A stretch of 12,924 nt of DNA from Candidatus Peribacteria bacterium (GTDB taxonomy: Bacteria > Patescibacteria > JAEDAM01 > Absconditabacterales > Absconditicoccaceae), in contig JAITQZ010000036.1 in NCBI GenBank assembly GCA_031288635.1, positions 1 through 12,924 of the forward strand. Reading direction: 5' to 3'. Made by a program: the position numbers and the translations under genes. Each line of letters opens with the position of its first letter. Within the stretch, counting starts at the first letter, position 1. The notes under the pieces are model-generated. The model saw only the letters and a list, made by a program, of their open reading frames with translations, searched no databases and was not told the origin of the DNA. Below, piece after piece: positions 1-7,848 of this stretch.

Positions 1-328
1 CTCTTAGAAAATCAGCTTTTTCGGTTTTGCTTTGCTGCAGTGCATTCTCTTTTCTTTTGGTAAACTGCGTATAGCTCCAATCTCTTACATTAGCCAGCAG
101 ATAGTCGAGTCTCTCATCGCGATTGGCAAGAGTTTTTTGGAGTTTGGCAAACTGCTGATAATAGTTTCGCAAATCTGCGTTATCTACTGTATTCAGCGTG
201 TTTTTGAGGTCGGAAAGCTGGTTGGTATCTGCATTTGTTGGCGTATAAGCGAAAGTGGTTGAAAGAGGAAAGAGAAGGCAGAATACAAAAAGCATTCAGA
301 TCGACTTTATAGAGAGAAATTTTTTCAT
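1..328 (-). CDS. Secreted or membrane-anchored protein of unknown family, N-terminal part (C-terminus off window)
   Basis: About 109 codons are visible; the gene runs off the left edge. The ATG at 328-326 opens a clear Sec-type signal: a basic start (MKKFLSIKS), a hydrophobic core (MLFVFCLLFPLSTTFA) and a likely cleavage after AFA/Y near residue 31. The mature part is polar and helix-prone (for example DLRNYYQQFAKLQKTLANRD), suggesting a coiled coil or helical bundle outside the membrane. Codon 11 is TGA (298-296), inside the signal peptide just before the hydrophobic core; glycine fits there. I do not recognise a family from this portion, so no function is assigned. It is divergent from the DUF4012 gene at 465, with a 136-bp gap. 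The signal peptide and the open frame with sensible codon use make the gene convincing. Confidence 0.75.
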
Positions 329-384
329 AGGAAAAGGGGAAACTAAATAAAAGCTCCCCTATAGCATAGAAATATATTCTTAAA

Positions 385-453
385 ATGCAAGTCCAATACC
401 CTTAGAGATTTTCCTAGAAAACATCTTTGCTTGCATCTTTATAGCAAATCTCT
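385..453 (+). promoter_or_regulatory. Interleaved inverted repeats upstream of the DUF4012 gene (possible pseudoknot or operator)
   Basis: Two exact inverted repeats are interleaved. ATGCAAG (385-391) pairs with CTTGCAT (430-436), and AGAGATTT (404-411) pairs with AAATCTCT (446-453). The order A-B-A'-B' is that of an H-type pseudoknot if transcribed, or of two overlapping operators if DNA-binding. A weak promoter, TTGCAT (431-436), 16 nt, TACATT (453-458), overlaps the right arms and would start transcription at about the ATG (465), giving a leaderless mRNA. The region is AT-rich and arms of this size can arise by chance. Confidence 0.3.
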
Positions 454-464
454 ACATTTGAGCT

Positions 465-2072
465 ATGAAATCACCTCGTTTTGCAATTACTTCTGTCCGT
501 CCTCCCACAGGAAAGCGAACCGCAAATGTAGGAGCTTACTGTGGATTGCTTTTTTTGGCATTTTCTCTGTTTACTATCTATTCAGGGGTTATCAATATGC
601 TTTTTGCTCCTAGTAAGGTGGATATTTTTACCAAGGATTTGACGCAGATTTCTGCGTATTTTCTTCCTGTAGATAGAGAGGTTTCCCAAAAATTATTGAC
701 CTTGGACAATATTATCCAAGCATATCTTAGTGGAGAAAATGTTTTACAGACTAAAACTATTGAGATTGAAGAACTCTGGCGTTATATCACCGAAAATAGA
801 GACTATCTTTCCAAGTTAGGGTTTAAGAATTATGATGCTTTGATGGATTTTATCGCAGAAGCATATGAGTATAGAGAGGAAATTTATACGCTCCTTGGTA
901 AAGAGCAGCCTTTTAATTATTTGGTTCTGCTTCAAAACGGTAACGAGAAGAGACCTAATGGCTGATTTTTTTGATCTTTTGCTTTTATTACGTTGGAGGG
1001 AGGACATTTAAGGAATTTGGAGGTAGTTGACTCGTATTTCCCAGATTTTATTGCTCCAAATACGACACTCCCGTTGGCTCCGTGGGCTGCTCAGGTTTTT
1101 GGGACTCCGAGGATGGGATTTATTTCTGCCAATAAGTTTGGATTTACTGACATAGATGGAGAGCATATCAAAATTCTCTATGAACGTATGTTTAATGAGA
1201 CGTATCAGCAGGACCAAGTCAATCAGGTCATCAATCCTGCTTTGCGAGAGAAATTGCACAACTCGTTCATCAAAGGGGTCTTTTTCCTCAATTCTCATCT
1301 GCTTGGTGAGCTGCTTCCGAATTTCATTCAAAAGGAACGAGAGTGGCAATTTTTGAATGCTTGTGTTGATTTAATCAGAGGAGAAGCCAGAAGCAATAAA
1401 AAAGAGCTCTATATTCAAGGTGTGATGGACTATTTCAACGCTAATAAAGTACAAATTCTCAGAAATCTTATCAATAATTGGAAATCTCTTACGGAAAAAA
1501 AATATCTCAACGTATATTTCTCCCATATTACGACCTGATTTCAAATCTTTCTCCGTAAAAATAATTTCAATACCTTCTATGATGATGACACGATTTATAT
1601 ATGGGAAATTAACACGTCTTATAATAAATCTGATGGATTCATTGCGAAAGAAAGTGTCCTCTTGAATGCTGCAGGCAAACCTATCCTCACTACTACTAAT
1701 GAGGAAATTCCCCTTTCTGGACTGGCTACAGGCAACTATACTCTGCAGATTACGTATGATTTCAATGTCCCAGAATCGTATTTCAGCTTTATTCATAGAC
1801 TTGAAGAACAATACGAAATTACTCTTACTAATAGGGAAAAACATATTTTAGTCTTGGAACCGGTGATTAAGCCTGAACACGCGATGCCAAATTGGCGAGA
1901 AAATAGGGGGACATTGTATTATCCTGCACGTTTACAAGTCCAAGCAATTCGTGGAGATGTGAGTGATACCGACCAATTTCAGACAGATTTTTCTAAAGGA
2001 TTGCGTTATTCGGTAGGAACGAATGAAAATCATACGACCAAGCAGGTGTTTATTGATTTCCAGATACCATAA
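465..2072 (+). CDS. DUF4012 domain membrane-anchored protein
   Basis: 535 residues, ATG at 465, TAA at 2070-2072. Three in-frame TGA codons (963, 972, 1536; residues 167, 170, 358) join what would otherwise be three fragments. A hydrophobic segment at about residues 24-48 (GLLFLAFSLFTIYSGVINM and flanks) follows a short basic N-terminus, so the bulk should lie outside the membrane on a single anchor. The DUF4012 hallmark begins near residue 155: YLVLLQNGNEKRPNG followed by GFFGS, then VVDSYFPDF. Two of the TGA codons provide the conserved glycines of this GGF-x-GS core. The family is common in CPR and Gram-positive bacteria and is generally thought to act at the envelope; its biochemical activity is not established. 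The C-terminal part (about 400-535) looks beta-rich and ends GTNENHTTKQVFIDF. It ends just before a terminator shared with the convergent rpsA operon. Family assignment is firm; function is unknown. Confidence 0.88.
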
Positions 2073-2080
2073 AACTTAAA

Positions 2081-2116
2081 AAAAAGCTGTCGTTCCTATG
2101 ATGGAGACAGCTTTTT
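2081..2116. terminator. Bidirectional intrinsic terminator
   Basis: Perfect 11-bp stem AAAAAGCTGTC (2081-2091) / GACAGCTTTTT (2106-2116) with a 14-nt loop. It has a T run on the plus side and, with the A tract at 2078-2085, a longer T run on the minus side. It lies between the convergent stops of the DUF4012 gene (2072) and rpsA (2143) and can serve both. Confidence 0.85.
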
Positions 2117-2142
2117 ATTGTACGTAAGCATTGTAAGTAAGA

Positions 2143-3378
2143 TTATTCTTCTTCGGTTTCCGTAGCCTTTTTGGTTTTTTTGATAGGTTTTTGTTCTGCT
2201 GTTGTTTCTTCTTCTAACATTTTTGCTACTTCAGCGAGGTCTTTCTTTTTTGCAGGTCTAACTGGTATGCTGCCATTTGCAGTAGTATCGTTTCCATTTT
2301 CGTCGAGGTCTTTCATAGAGAGTCAGATTTTTCTTCTTTCTGGGTCCAAGAGAATAAGTTTTACTTTCACTTCTTGTCCGATTTTTACGACTTCGTTTGG
2401 ATTATTCACTGATTTTTGAGAAAGTTCACTGAGGTGTACAAGTCCGTTGATATCATCAAATACACGAACAAATACTCCGTATGGTACAAATCTTACCACC
2501 TTTCCATCAAAGATATCTCCTACTTTGTATTTTTTTGGTAATTCTGACCAAGGGTCTCCTTTGAGTTGTTTTGCTGAAAGAGAGATTTTCCCGTTTTCGA
2601 GTCCGATAACTTTTACTTGCATTTTGTCTCCAATTTTTCCGAGTCCTTCGATATTGTTTACGTGTCCGTAGGTGATTTCTGAGATGTGAACGAGTCCTTC
2701 TACGGTACCTCCGATGGTGACAAAGAGACCATAAGAAGAAAGTCCCGATACAATTCCATCAAATACTTTTCCAACTGCAAGTTCTGCTAATACTTGGTCT
2801 CTTTCTTCTCTGAGTGCTTCTCTTTCTGATAAGATGATTCTGCGTTCTTCTTCGTCGATATTGATGACTCTGACTTTGATTTCTTGTCCGATGAGTTCCA
2901 AAAGTTTTCCAAAGATTGCTTCTTGGTCTCCATCTTCTACTCTTGGGTAATGAATAGGAGCGAGTTGAGATAGAGGAATAAACCCTTTGATACCGTGCAT
3001 ATCGATGAGTAATCCACCAAGATTTGCTTCTGTAGGTACCACGGTAATGATGGTATCTTTTTCAAATTGGTCGATAACAGACTTCCATACGTCATATTGC
3101 AATAATCTTGTCACAGAAACGATATAGTATCCGTCTTCGTGTCTAATTGCAGGATTGATGATTTCGAGTTCAAGCTGAGTTCCACTATCCAGATTTACTT
3201 TTGACCTTTTGAGTTCTTTTGCTTCTTTTGCTAGGATAACTCCTGTAAATGCTCCCTCTTCGCAGTCTACCAAAATTCCGTTTTCTATTTCTTTGAGGAT
3301 GGTTCCTTTGATTTTTTGTCCTTCTTTGATTACGGGCACCTTAAATTGACTCGTATGAGCTGTAGCTTTTTTTGCCAT
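2143..3378 (-). CDS. rpsA: Small-subunit ribosomal protein bS1 (four S1 domains)
   Basis: 411 residues, ATG at 3378-3376, TAA at 2145-2143. Four S1/OB-fold domains can be read. Domain 1, about 18-90, has GQKIKGTILKEIENGILVDC. Domain 2, about 105-190, is more divergent. Domain 3, about 198-268, has GKVFDGIVSGLSSYGLFV. Domain 4, about 285-360, has GDIFDGKVVRFVPYGVFV and GLVHLSEL. A Lys/Glu-rich tail follows. The protein binds mRNA on the 30S subunit. E. coli S1 has six domains; four-domain forms are common elsewhere. Codon 352 is TGA (2325-2323) in RRKI-G-LSMKD, the last strand of domain 4; stopping there would cut off the final 60 residues. It is the last gene of the operon tsaE-rpsO-rpsA. There is no Shine-Dalgarno. 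With few SD sites in this genome, S1-dependent initiation may matter more, which is inference. Confidence 0.93.
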
Positions 3379-3417
3379 TATAAAATAATAAAGTTAAGAA
3401 ATAAAAACAACATTGTA

Positions 3418-3672
3418 CTATACTTTGAGCCCAGTTTTCTTTGAAATGTCTGCATAAGCTGCTAAGTTGCTTTCTTTGAGATACTTCAAGAATCTTCTTC
3501 TGTGAGCTACTTTTTGCAAGAGTGCTCTTTTTGCGTCGAAATCTTTTTTGTTTTTTGCTAGGTGGTCTTGGAGCAGCGTGATTTGGGCAGTAAGACGCTC
3601 AATCTGTGCTTCTGGAGAACCCGTGTCATTGTCGTGTCTTTTGAAAGACGTCGTTGTCTTTTTTTCAGCCAT
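3418..3672 (-). CDS. rpsO: Small-subunit ribosomal protein uS15
   Basis: 84 residues, close to the usual 89. The start is the ATG at 3672-3670 (MAEKKTTTSFKRH); an upstream ATG at 3714 would add a hydrophobic stretch foreign to the family. The stop is TAG (3420-3418). Family signatures are GSPEAQIERLTAQI near residue 20, LQDHLAKNKKDFDAKRALL and the basic VAHRRRFLKYLK. uS15 binds 16S rRNA helices 20-22 early in 30S assembly and contacts 23S rRNA. No in-frame TGA. It sits 39 nt upstream of rpsA and 84 nt downstream of tsaE on the same strand. The leader has no Shine-Dalgarno, only a pyrimidine- and AT-rich stretch. Confidence 0.96.
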   Translation of the reverse strand: MAEKKTTTSFKRHDNDTGSPEAQIERLTAQITLLQDHLAKNKKDFDAKRALLQKVAHRRRFLKYLKESNLAAYADISKKTGLKV

Positions 3673-3756
3673 AGTAAGGTAAATAAAGAAATAAAAAGTC
3701 TGAACAAACGCCAACAGGGGCTAATCCGTTTGAGGCGATGTTTCTCTACAGTATAG

Positions 3757-4158
3757 CTATTCGGACGGAGAATGCAAGCTGATTTCTCTTTCTTGTTCTC
3801 CGAGTTTTTCAATGGAGAGAGAGATATGGGGTCAAAGTTCCAATTTGTTGATTCGTTTTGGTCGTTCAATGAGGAGATAGTCATACGTATAGATTTGGTC
3901 GAGAATGCCTTTTTCTACCATTTGTTCAAAGCTTTCTAGTCTGTACATATCTAGATGCAAGAGTTTATCATCATAGATATTCAAATAGGTATAAGTAGGA
4001 GATTGGACTTGTGCTGGATTAATTCCTAATCCTTCTGCAAATCCTTTTGCTAAAGTGGTTTTTCCCGCTCCGAGATTCCCAGAAAGGAGAAGTATTTGAT
4101 GTTGGTGAGCCAATTCTTTGCCGAATTGGTGCATTGCTTCAGGGGAGGAGATGTGCAT
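3757..4158 (-). CDS. tsaE: tRNA t6A37 threonylcarbamoyladenosine biosynthesis ATPase TsaE
   Basis: 133 residues, ATG at 4158-4156, TAG at 3759-3757. The P-loop GNLGAGKTTLAKGF (about residues 28-41) is the standard TsaE Walker A. SPTYTYLNIY is the Switch-like SPTYT motif and LLHLDMYRLES the conserved H-x-D-x-YR motif. The usual EWP appears as LLIERPKR, so the Trp is replaced by Arg. TGA at 3834-3832 (residue 109) is in-frame; reading it as Gly adds a C-terminal beta segment (HISLSIEKLGEQEREISL) that the family normally has. Stopping there would give an unusually short protein. TsaE supports the TsaB-TsaD complex in making t6A on ANN-decoding tRNAs in the cytoplasm. First gene of the operon with rpsO and rpsA. 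Confidence 0.9.
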
Positions 4159-4416
4159 AAGAGGAAAGAGGAAAGGTAAAAGAGGAAATCACGTCCCGCA
4201 GTCCTGCGAGGACGTGACCCTGCAGAACTGCAGGGGTTAAAAGAGGAAAGGGGAATGCCAATTACGTAGCTTTTGGAGTATATTAATTCTCTGAAGATTT
4301 ACAATAAAAAGAAATACCCCACTTGACGTAGGATATTTCTAACCTGTTTAGTCTTTTTGTGAAAGACAATTTTTATACTAGGAATTTCATATCAAAATGC
4401 AAGAGATTTTTTCATC
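4159..4416. other. Non-coding divergent intergenic region with several hairpins
   Basis: No credible gene on either strand between tsaE (-) and the gene at 4478 (+). From left to right it holds purine-rich GAGGAAAG-like repeats at 4160-4188, the GC-rich double hairpin listed separately, then two AT-rich hairpins. The first, AGAAATACCC (4310-4319) with GGATATTTCT (4331-4340), has one mismatch. The second, GTCTTT (4351-4356) with AAAGAC (4362-4367), is followed by AATTTTT and resembles a weak terminator facing right. I saw no tRNA-like or riboswitch-like fold. Confidence 0.5.
4177..4249. repeat. GC-rich double hairpin flanked by 12-bp direct repeats (REP/MITE-like)
   Basis: Identical 12-mers TAAAAGAGGAAA at 4177-4188 and 4238-4249 flank two adjacent hairpins. 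Hairpin 1 has arms CACGTCC (4190-4196) and GGACGTG (4210-4216) with an inner stem CGCAG (4197-4201) / CTGCG (4204-4208). Hairpin 2 is ACCCTGCAG (4217-4225) / CTGCAGGGGT (4228-4237). The GC content stands out sharply from the surroundings. The flanking repeats could be a target-site duplication around a small palindromic element, or simply part of the local purine-rich repetition. Confidence 0.6.
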
Positions 4417-4444
4417 TTGATTTTTGGGGTTAAAAATTCATACT
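4417..4444 (+). promoter_or_regulatory. Putative sigma-70 promoter of the 4478-7764 operon
   Basis: TTGATT (4417-4422), 16-nt spacer, CATACT (4439-4444). Predicted start near 4451, giving a leader of about 27 nt before the ATG at 4478. Spacer and leader length match the promoters proposed at 8745 and 9195, which raises confidence. Confidence 0.5.
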
Positions 4445-4477
4445 TTTAGTATCTTTTTATTTTGTTTTCCTGTTCCT

Positions 4478-5524
4478 ATGAAAAATTTCAGTTGGTGTTT
4501 TCTGTTTTTTCTTTTCTTTTTTTCTTCTTCGTTTGTTTCTGCCTATCAGGAAATGTTAATTGAAGAGCGTGGCGGGAAACCCATCAGAGTTATCAAGGTG
4601 ATTTTGGATGGTGAACATTTCGTTGTCTCATCTGTAGCAAAAGAGGGGGGAGAAACTCTGGAAGACCTCACAAAAAAAGTTTGAGGAACTTCTGCAGTCA
4701 ATGGTGCTTTTTTCTGTCCTCAGGATTATTCCAATTGTTCACAAACATATGCAATTTATGAAAGAGTTTTTAAGGGAGATGGAGCGAGTTATAGTACGTA
4801 TCGACCTGATACTAGTATTCGTGGGATTTTTGGATTTGAACAAGATGGGACTCCGCTTTTTGTGCAGAATAAGATTAGTGTGTGGGATGCAGGACTTATT
4901 AGCAATATTAATGCAGAAAGGATTGATGACCTGTATTTTGGGCTTTCTAATTTCCCAGTTCTCCTTATTGAGGGGGAAGATGTAACGGCTGGAGCTAGAG
5001 AATATATTGATAGTAAATTGATAGGAAAAGCCAACAGAAATTTTATCTGTTCCACCGAAGACGGAAAGACGGTCTATCTGGGGGTGGTGGGTTCTTCTAA
5101 TGTTCGGGATATGGCACCTTATTTGAAGGAACAATTTTGATGTTATAATGCACTCTTCCTTGATGCGGGAGCGAGTCTAGGAATGGTGTATAGTGGAAAT
5201 GTATTGGATAGAAATAGTAGAAGAATTATTACGGATGCTTTTGTTGTGGTGGATAAAGAGGCCTATCTCAAGCTGGGAGGAACTATCCCGGCAAATGTTG
5301 AGCCTTATCAGCCAAGTTATGAATTGACTGACCAAGATTGGGAAAATATCCAAGGACAAAATAAAGTATTGGATATTCTCATTAGAAGGTATCCCGAGAA
5401 AAAGTATGCAACCTTGTTTATTACGCTTTTTCGTAAGATGATAAATTCTGGTACTCTGACGGAGCAAAAAAAGGCGATTTATAATCAGTTTTTAATTCAT
5501 TTATTTACTATTGATAAACTTTAA
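4478..5524 (+). CDS. Secreted phosphodiester glycosidase (NAGPA/DUF2233)-like protein
   Basis: 348 residues. The ATG at 4478 is chosen because it directly opens a signal peptide (MKNFSWCFLFF to about residue 22, ...SSFVSA/YQ) and sits about 27 nt after a promoter. TGA codons at 4682 and 5138 (residues 69 and 221) join three fragments. The NAGPA-type domain shows the AVNGAFF motif at 73-79, and LDAGASLGMVYSG at 228-240 followed by RRIITDAFVVV. The family motif is roughly LDGGGS-x-x-MV, so two glycines are alanines here while the Asp (229) is kept. The second TGA supplies the Gly in QF-G-CYNALFLD, where the family usually has Gly. NAGPA relatives cleave GlcNAc-1-phosphodiesters; bacterial members are linked to exopolysaccharide or wall glycans. 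The substrate here is unknown and activity is uncertain given the altered motif. The stop TAA overlaps the next ATG by one base. Confidence 0.82.
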
Positions 5525-7764
5525 TGCTTAAACGATTTACTCAAATTTCTGCTTCTGATATCGCAACTTGTTGATGAAAAGGAGCTTCTCTTGGAGAAAT
5601 GACCCAAGCAGGATTTCCTGTTCCCAATGGATTTGTGCTGACAACCGCAGCTTTCTGAACTGATGTACATCAACGAGATGATGAAGTGTTGCACGCTTTC
5701 GACCAACTAAATTGCAAATTCGTTGCCGTCCGTTCATCTGGAACGAAAGAAGATGGAAATGAAGATAGCTTTGCAGGACAATTTGATACTTATCTTTTTG
5801 TGACGAAAGAAAAGCTGATTGAACAAATTTTGGAATGCCACGCTTCGGTGAAATCAGACAGAATTTTAGCCTATTGTGCTTCTAAAGGAATTAATCCTGA
5901 CGATATCAAAGTTGCAGTAGTTGTTCAAAAAATGGTGAATTCCGAAAGTGCAGGAGTATGTTTCACAGCAAATCCGATTACGGGGAATAGTGATGAGGTG
6001 ATGATAGAAGCCTGATATGGGCTGGGAGAAGCAGTAGTAAGTGGAATGATTACGCCAGATAATTATGTAGTGAAAAAATCCAACATATCGTGTAGGGACG
6101 GTTCAATAAACCGTCCGAATAATGAAAATCATATAAACGAAAATCATATATCGGACACACTAACGGTGCGTCCCTACGATTACGACGACATCCAAAAAAA
6201 CATTTCCAACCAAACAAAAAAAATCGTCCTAGACATTGAAAAAGGTGGGACCAGAGAAGAAAGCGTTGAGGCAACCATTGCAGGAATTCAGAAACTATCG
6301 GACGAGCATATTTTTCAGTTAGCGGAATATGCAAAAAAGATTGAAGAGCATTATGGTAAACCGATGGATATTGAGTGGGCAATAGAAGGTGGAGAGCTAT
6401 TTATTTTGCAAGCGAGACCAATTACAACTTTAGGAAAGGAAGAGAATAGAAAAAATAAGAAAGATTTATATAAAGAATTTATGGATAATTCTAAAGATGC
6501 TAAAATTTGTATATATTCACTTAAATGTTCAATGTTTTGCTGTGGGTTTAATCAGTTTTTGCAAAATAAACATTCTATTAAATTAAAAGATGGGAAAAGC
6601 TATTTTTTGCTACTCTATCGTTGAAATGATATTTATACAGCAATGCTAGATGAAAGTTTATATATAGAGCATAGTAAGGAGATGTTTAGAAAATTTATGG
6701 CCTGAATATATAGCTTAGATACTCTCAAAAGTGAATTTGATGGTTTCTATGAGCGTGCAGATAGGTTATATCAAGAAAAGATTGTAGATGCAAAGAAGAC
6801 TTTAACGAAAGCAGTGGATTTATTTGTTTTAGTGATTGCGAAAACGTTATATTTGGAACTATTTGATAAATCTATCGTTGAAGAAATTTTAGATAAAAAA
6901 ATTGGTGCTGCTCAGCGAGAAAACCTAGTGAATTATGATTTTGAACATTTCGATAAAAGATGGACGAGAAAAGTCTGGGAATCTACCAAGCCAGAAGAAG
7001 TAGATTATGTATTTCAGGATTATTACTTTCTCCCCTCTCCTGCAGAAGTCTCTAGGCTTTGGGCTCAGAAAAGAAAAGAGAAAAAGGAAAATTCTGAACT
7101 AATAACAGAAGATACCACTATTTTTACCGAAGATTGGGAAAATTTTACTAGGTTTATTATCAAAGCTAGAGATTTAAGGAAAGATACTACTTCGAAACTA
7201 TTGACCCTAATGTGTAAAAGTATTCGTTTACTTTATCCATCAGTTCCAGATTACCTTTTAGCACAAATTAATCCCTTTGAGATTATCCAAGATACTCCTC
7301 CTTCTCTAGAATTATTGCAACAAAGAGCTTCAAGCCCCTATATTTTCCTAGGAAGAGATGAAGAAAACTTTGAATATGATTATTCTAAAGAGAGATTTGA
7401 CAAAATCGTAAATCTAATAATTTCAACTGAGAAAACGAATGAGTTGAAAGGGAATATTGCAAACAAAGGAGTATATACAGGATATGTAAGAGTCATCTTT
7501 GATGTGAAAGGGGACTCATCTAGATTTCAGGAGTGAAATATTTTAGTTACCTGAATGACTCGTCCAGAGTTTGTCCCATTGATGAAAAAAGCAGGAGCGA
7601 TAATTACGGATGAATGATGAATAACATCTCACGCTGCAATTGTTAGCAGAGAATTAGGTATTCCTTGCATTATTGGTACAAAAAATGCAACGAGGATACT
7701 GAAAGATGGCGATTTGGTAGAAGTAGATGCAGATAATGGAGTAGTTAAAATTTTAGAGCAATAG
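5524..7764 (+). CDS. PEP synthase / rifampicin phosphotransferase-like enzyme (ATP-grasp + C-terminal phospho-His domain)
   Basis: 746 residues, ATG at 5524 overlapping the previous TAA, TAG at 7762-7764. Ten in-frame TGA codons: residues 17, 18, 45, 164, 367, 394, 671, 677, 698, 699. N-terminal PPDK_N/ATP-grasp domain, about 1-308: [11 protein letters not shown] (both Gly are TGA), [66 protein letters not shown] divergent middle region, about 309-640, resembles nothing I recognise. C-terminal swivelling domain, about 668-746: [36 protein letters not shown] with catalytic His703. Classical PEP synthase has the His domain in the middle followed by a TIM barrel; here it is last and the barrel is absent, the order seen in rifampicin phosphotransferases. 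Expected chemistry is ATP-dependent phosphoryl transfer via phospho-His to an unknown acceptor. An in-frame palindromic repeat lies at residues 188-219. Confidence 0.87.
6085..6180. repeat. Palindromic repeat element inserted in-frame in the phosphotransferase gene
   Basis: Outer arms, approximately ATCGTGTAGGGAC (6086-6098) and GTCCCTACGAT (6170-6180), form an imperfect terminal inverted repeat. Each end carries its own hairpin: GGACGGTT/AACCGTCC around 6096-6116, and GGACACAC/GTGCGTCC (one mismatch) around 6153-6173. The middle contains a 12-bp direct repeat GAAAATCATATA (6124-6135; 6140-6150 partial). The length is a multiple of three with no stop in the host frame, so it encodes about 32 polar residues ([15 protein letters not shown]...). 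The site is after TPDNYVV, a loop in the ATP-grasp domain. Confidence 0.7.
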
Positions 7765-7812
7765 GTAATAGAGTTTTGTAGATGGGAAATTAAGGAGAAT
7801 TAGACAGAAATT

Positions 7813-7839
7813 CAGCTGTTCGGAATTTCCGAACAGCTG
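7813..7839. terminator. Perfect 27-nt palindrome between convergent genes (probable terminator)
   Basis: CAGCTGTTCGGAA (7813-7825) and TTCCGAACAGCTG (7827-7839) form a perfect 13-bp inverted repeat around one base. It lies between the stop of the phosphotransferase gene (7764) and the stop of the aldo/keto reductase gene (7849), the right place for a bidirectional terminator. There is no T tract on either side, so a plain intrinsic terminator is not certain. A protein-binding palindrome or a small repeat are alternatives. Confidence 0.55.
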
Positions 7840-7848
7840 TTATGGATA

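Noticed and set aside
963..974. UGA as tryptophan (code 4) or selenocysteine
   Set aside because: The aligned family residues are glycine (GGF-x-GS and others), Trp is regularly TGG in the same genes, and 32 sites without SECIS-like context are far too many for Sec.
1371..1844. Long minus-strand frame inside the DUF4012 gene
   Set aside because: Antisense shadow of a well-supported coding frame; composition is not protein-like.
3558..3884. Minus-strand open frame spanning rpsO and the end of tsaE
   Set aside because: It overlaps two confirmed genes in another frame and has no family signature.
4159..4477. tRNA, in particular the expected tRNA-Gly(UCA), or a riboswitch in the large intergenic gap
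   Set aside because: The hairpins do not form a cloverleaf, there is no T-loop GTTCGAATC-like motif, and no conserved riboswitch core was visible.
5524..7764. Degraded pseudogene with many stop codons, or a set of short separate genes
   Set aside because: All interruptions are TGA, none TAA or TAG, and they fall at conserved glycines of a single intact protein family.
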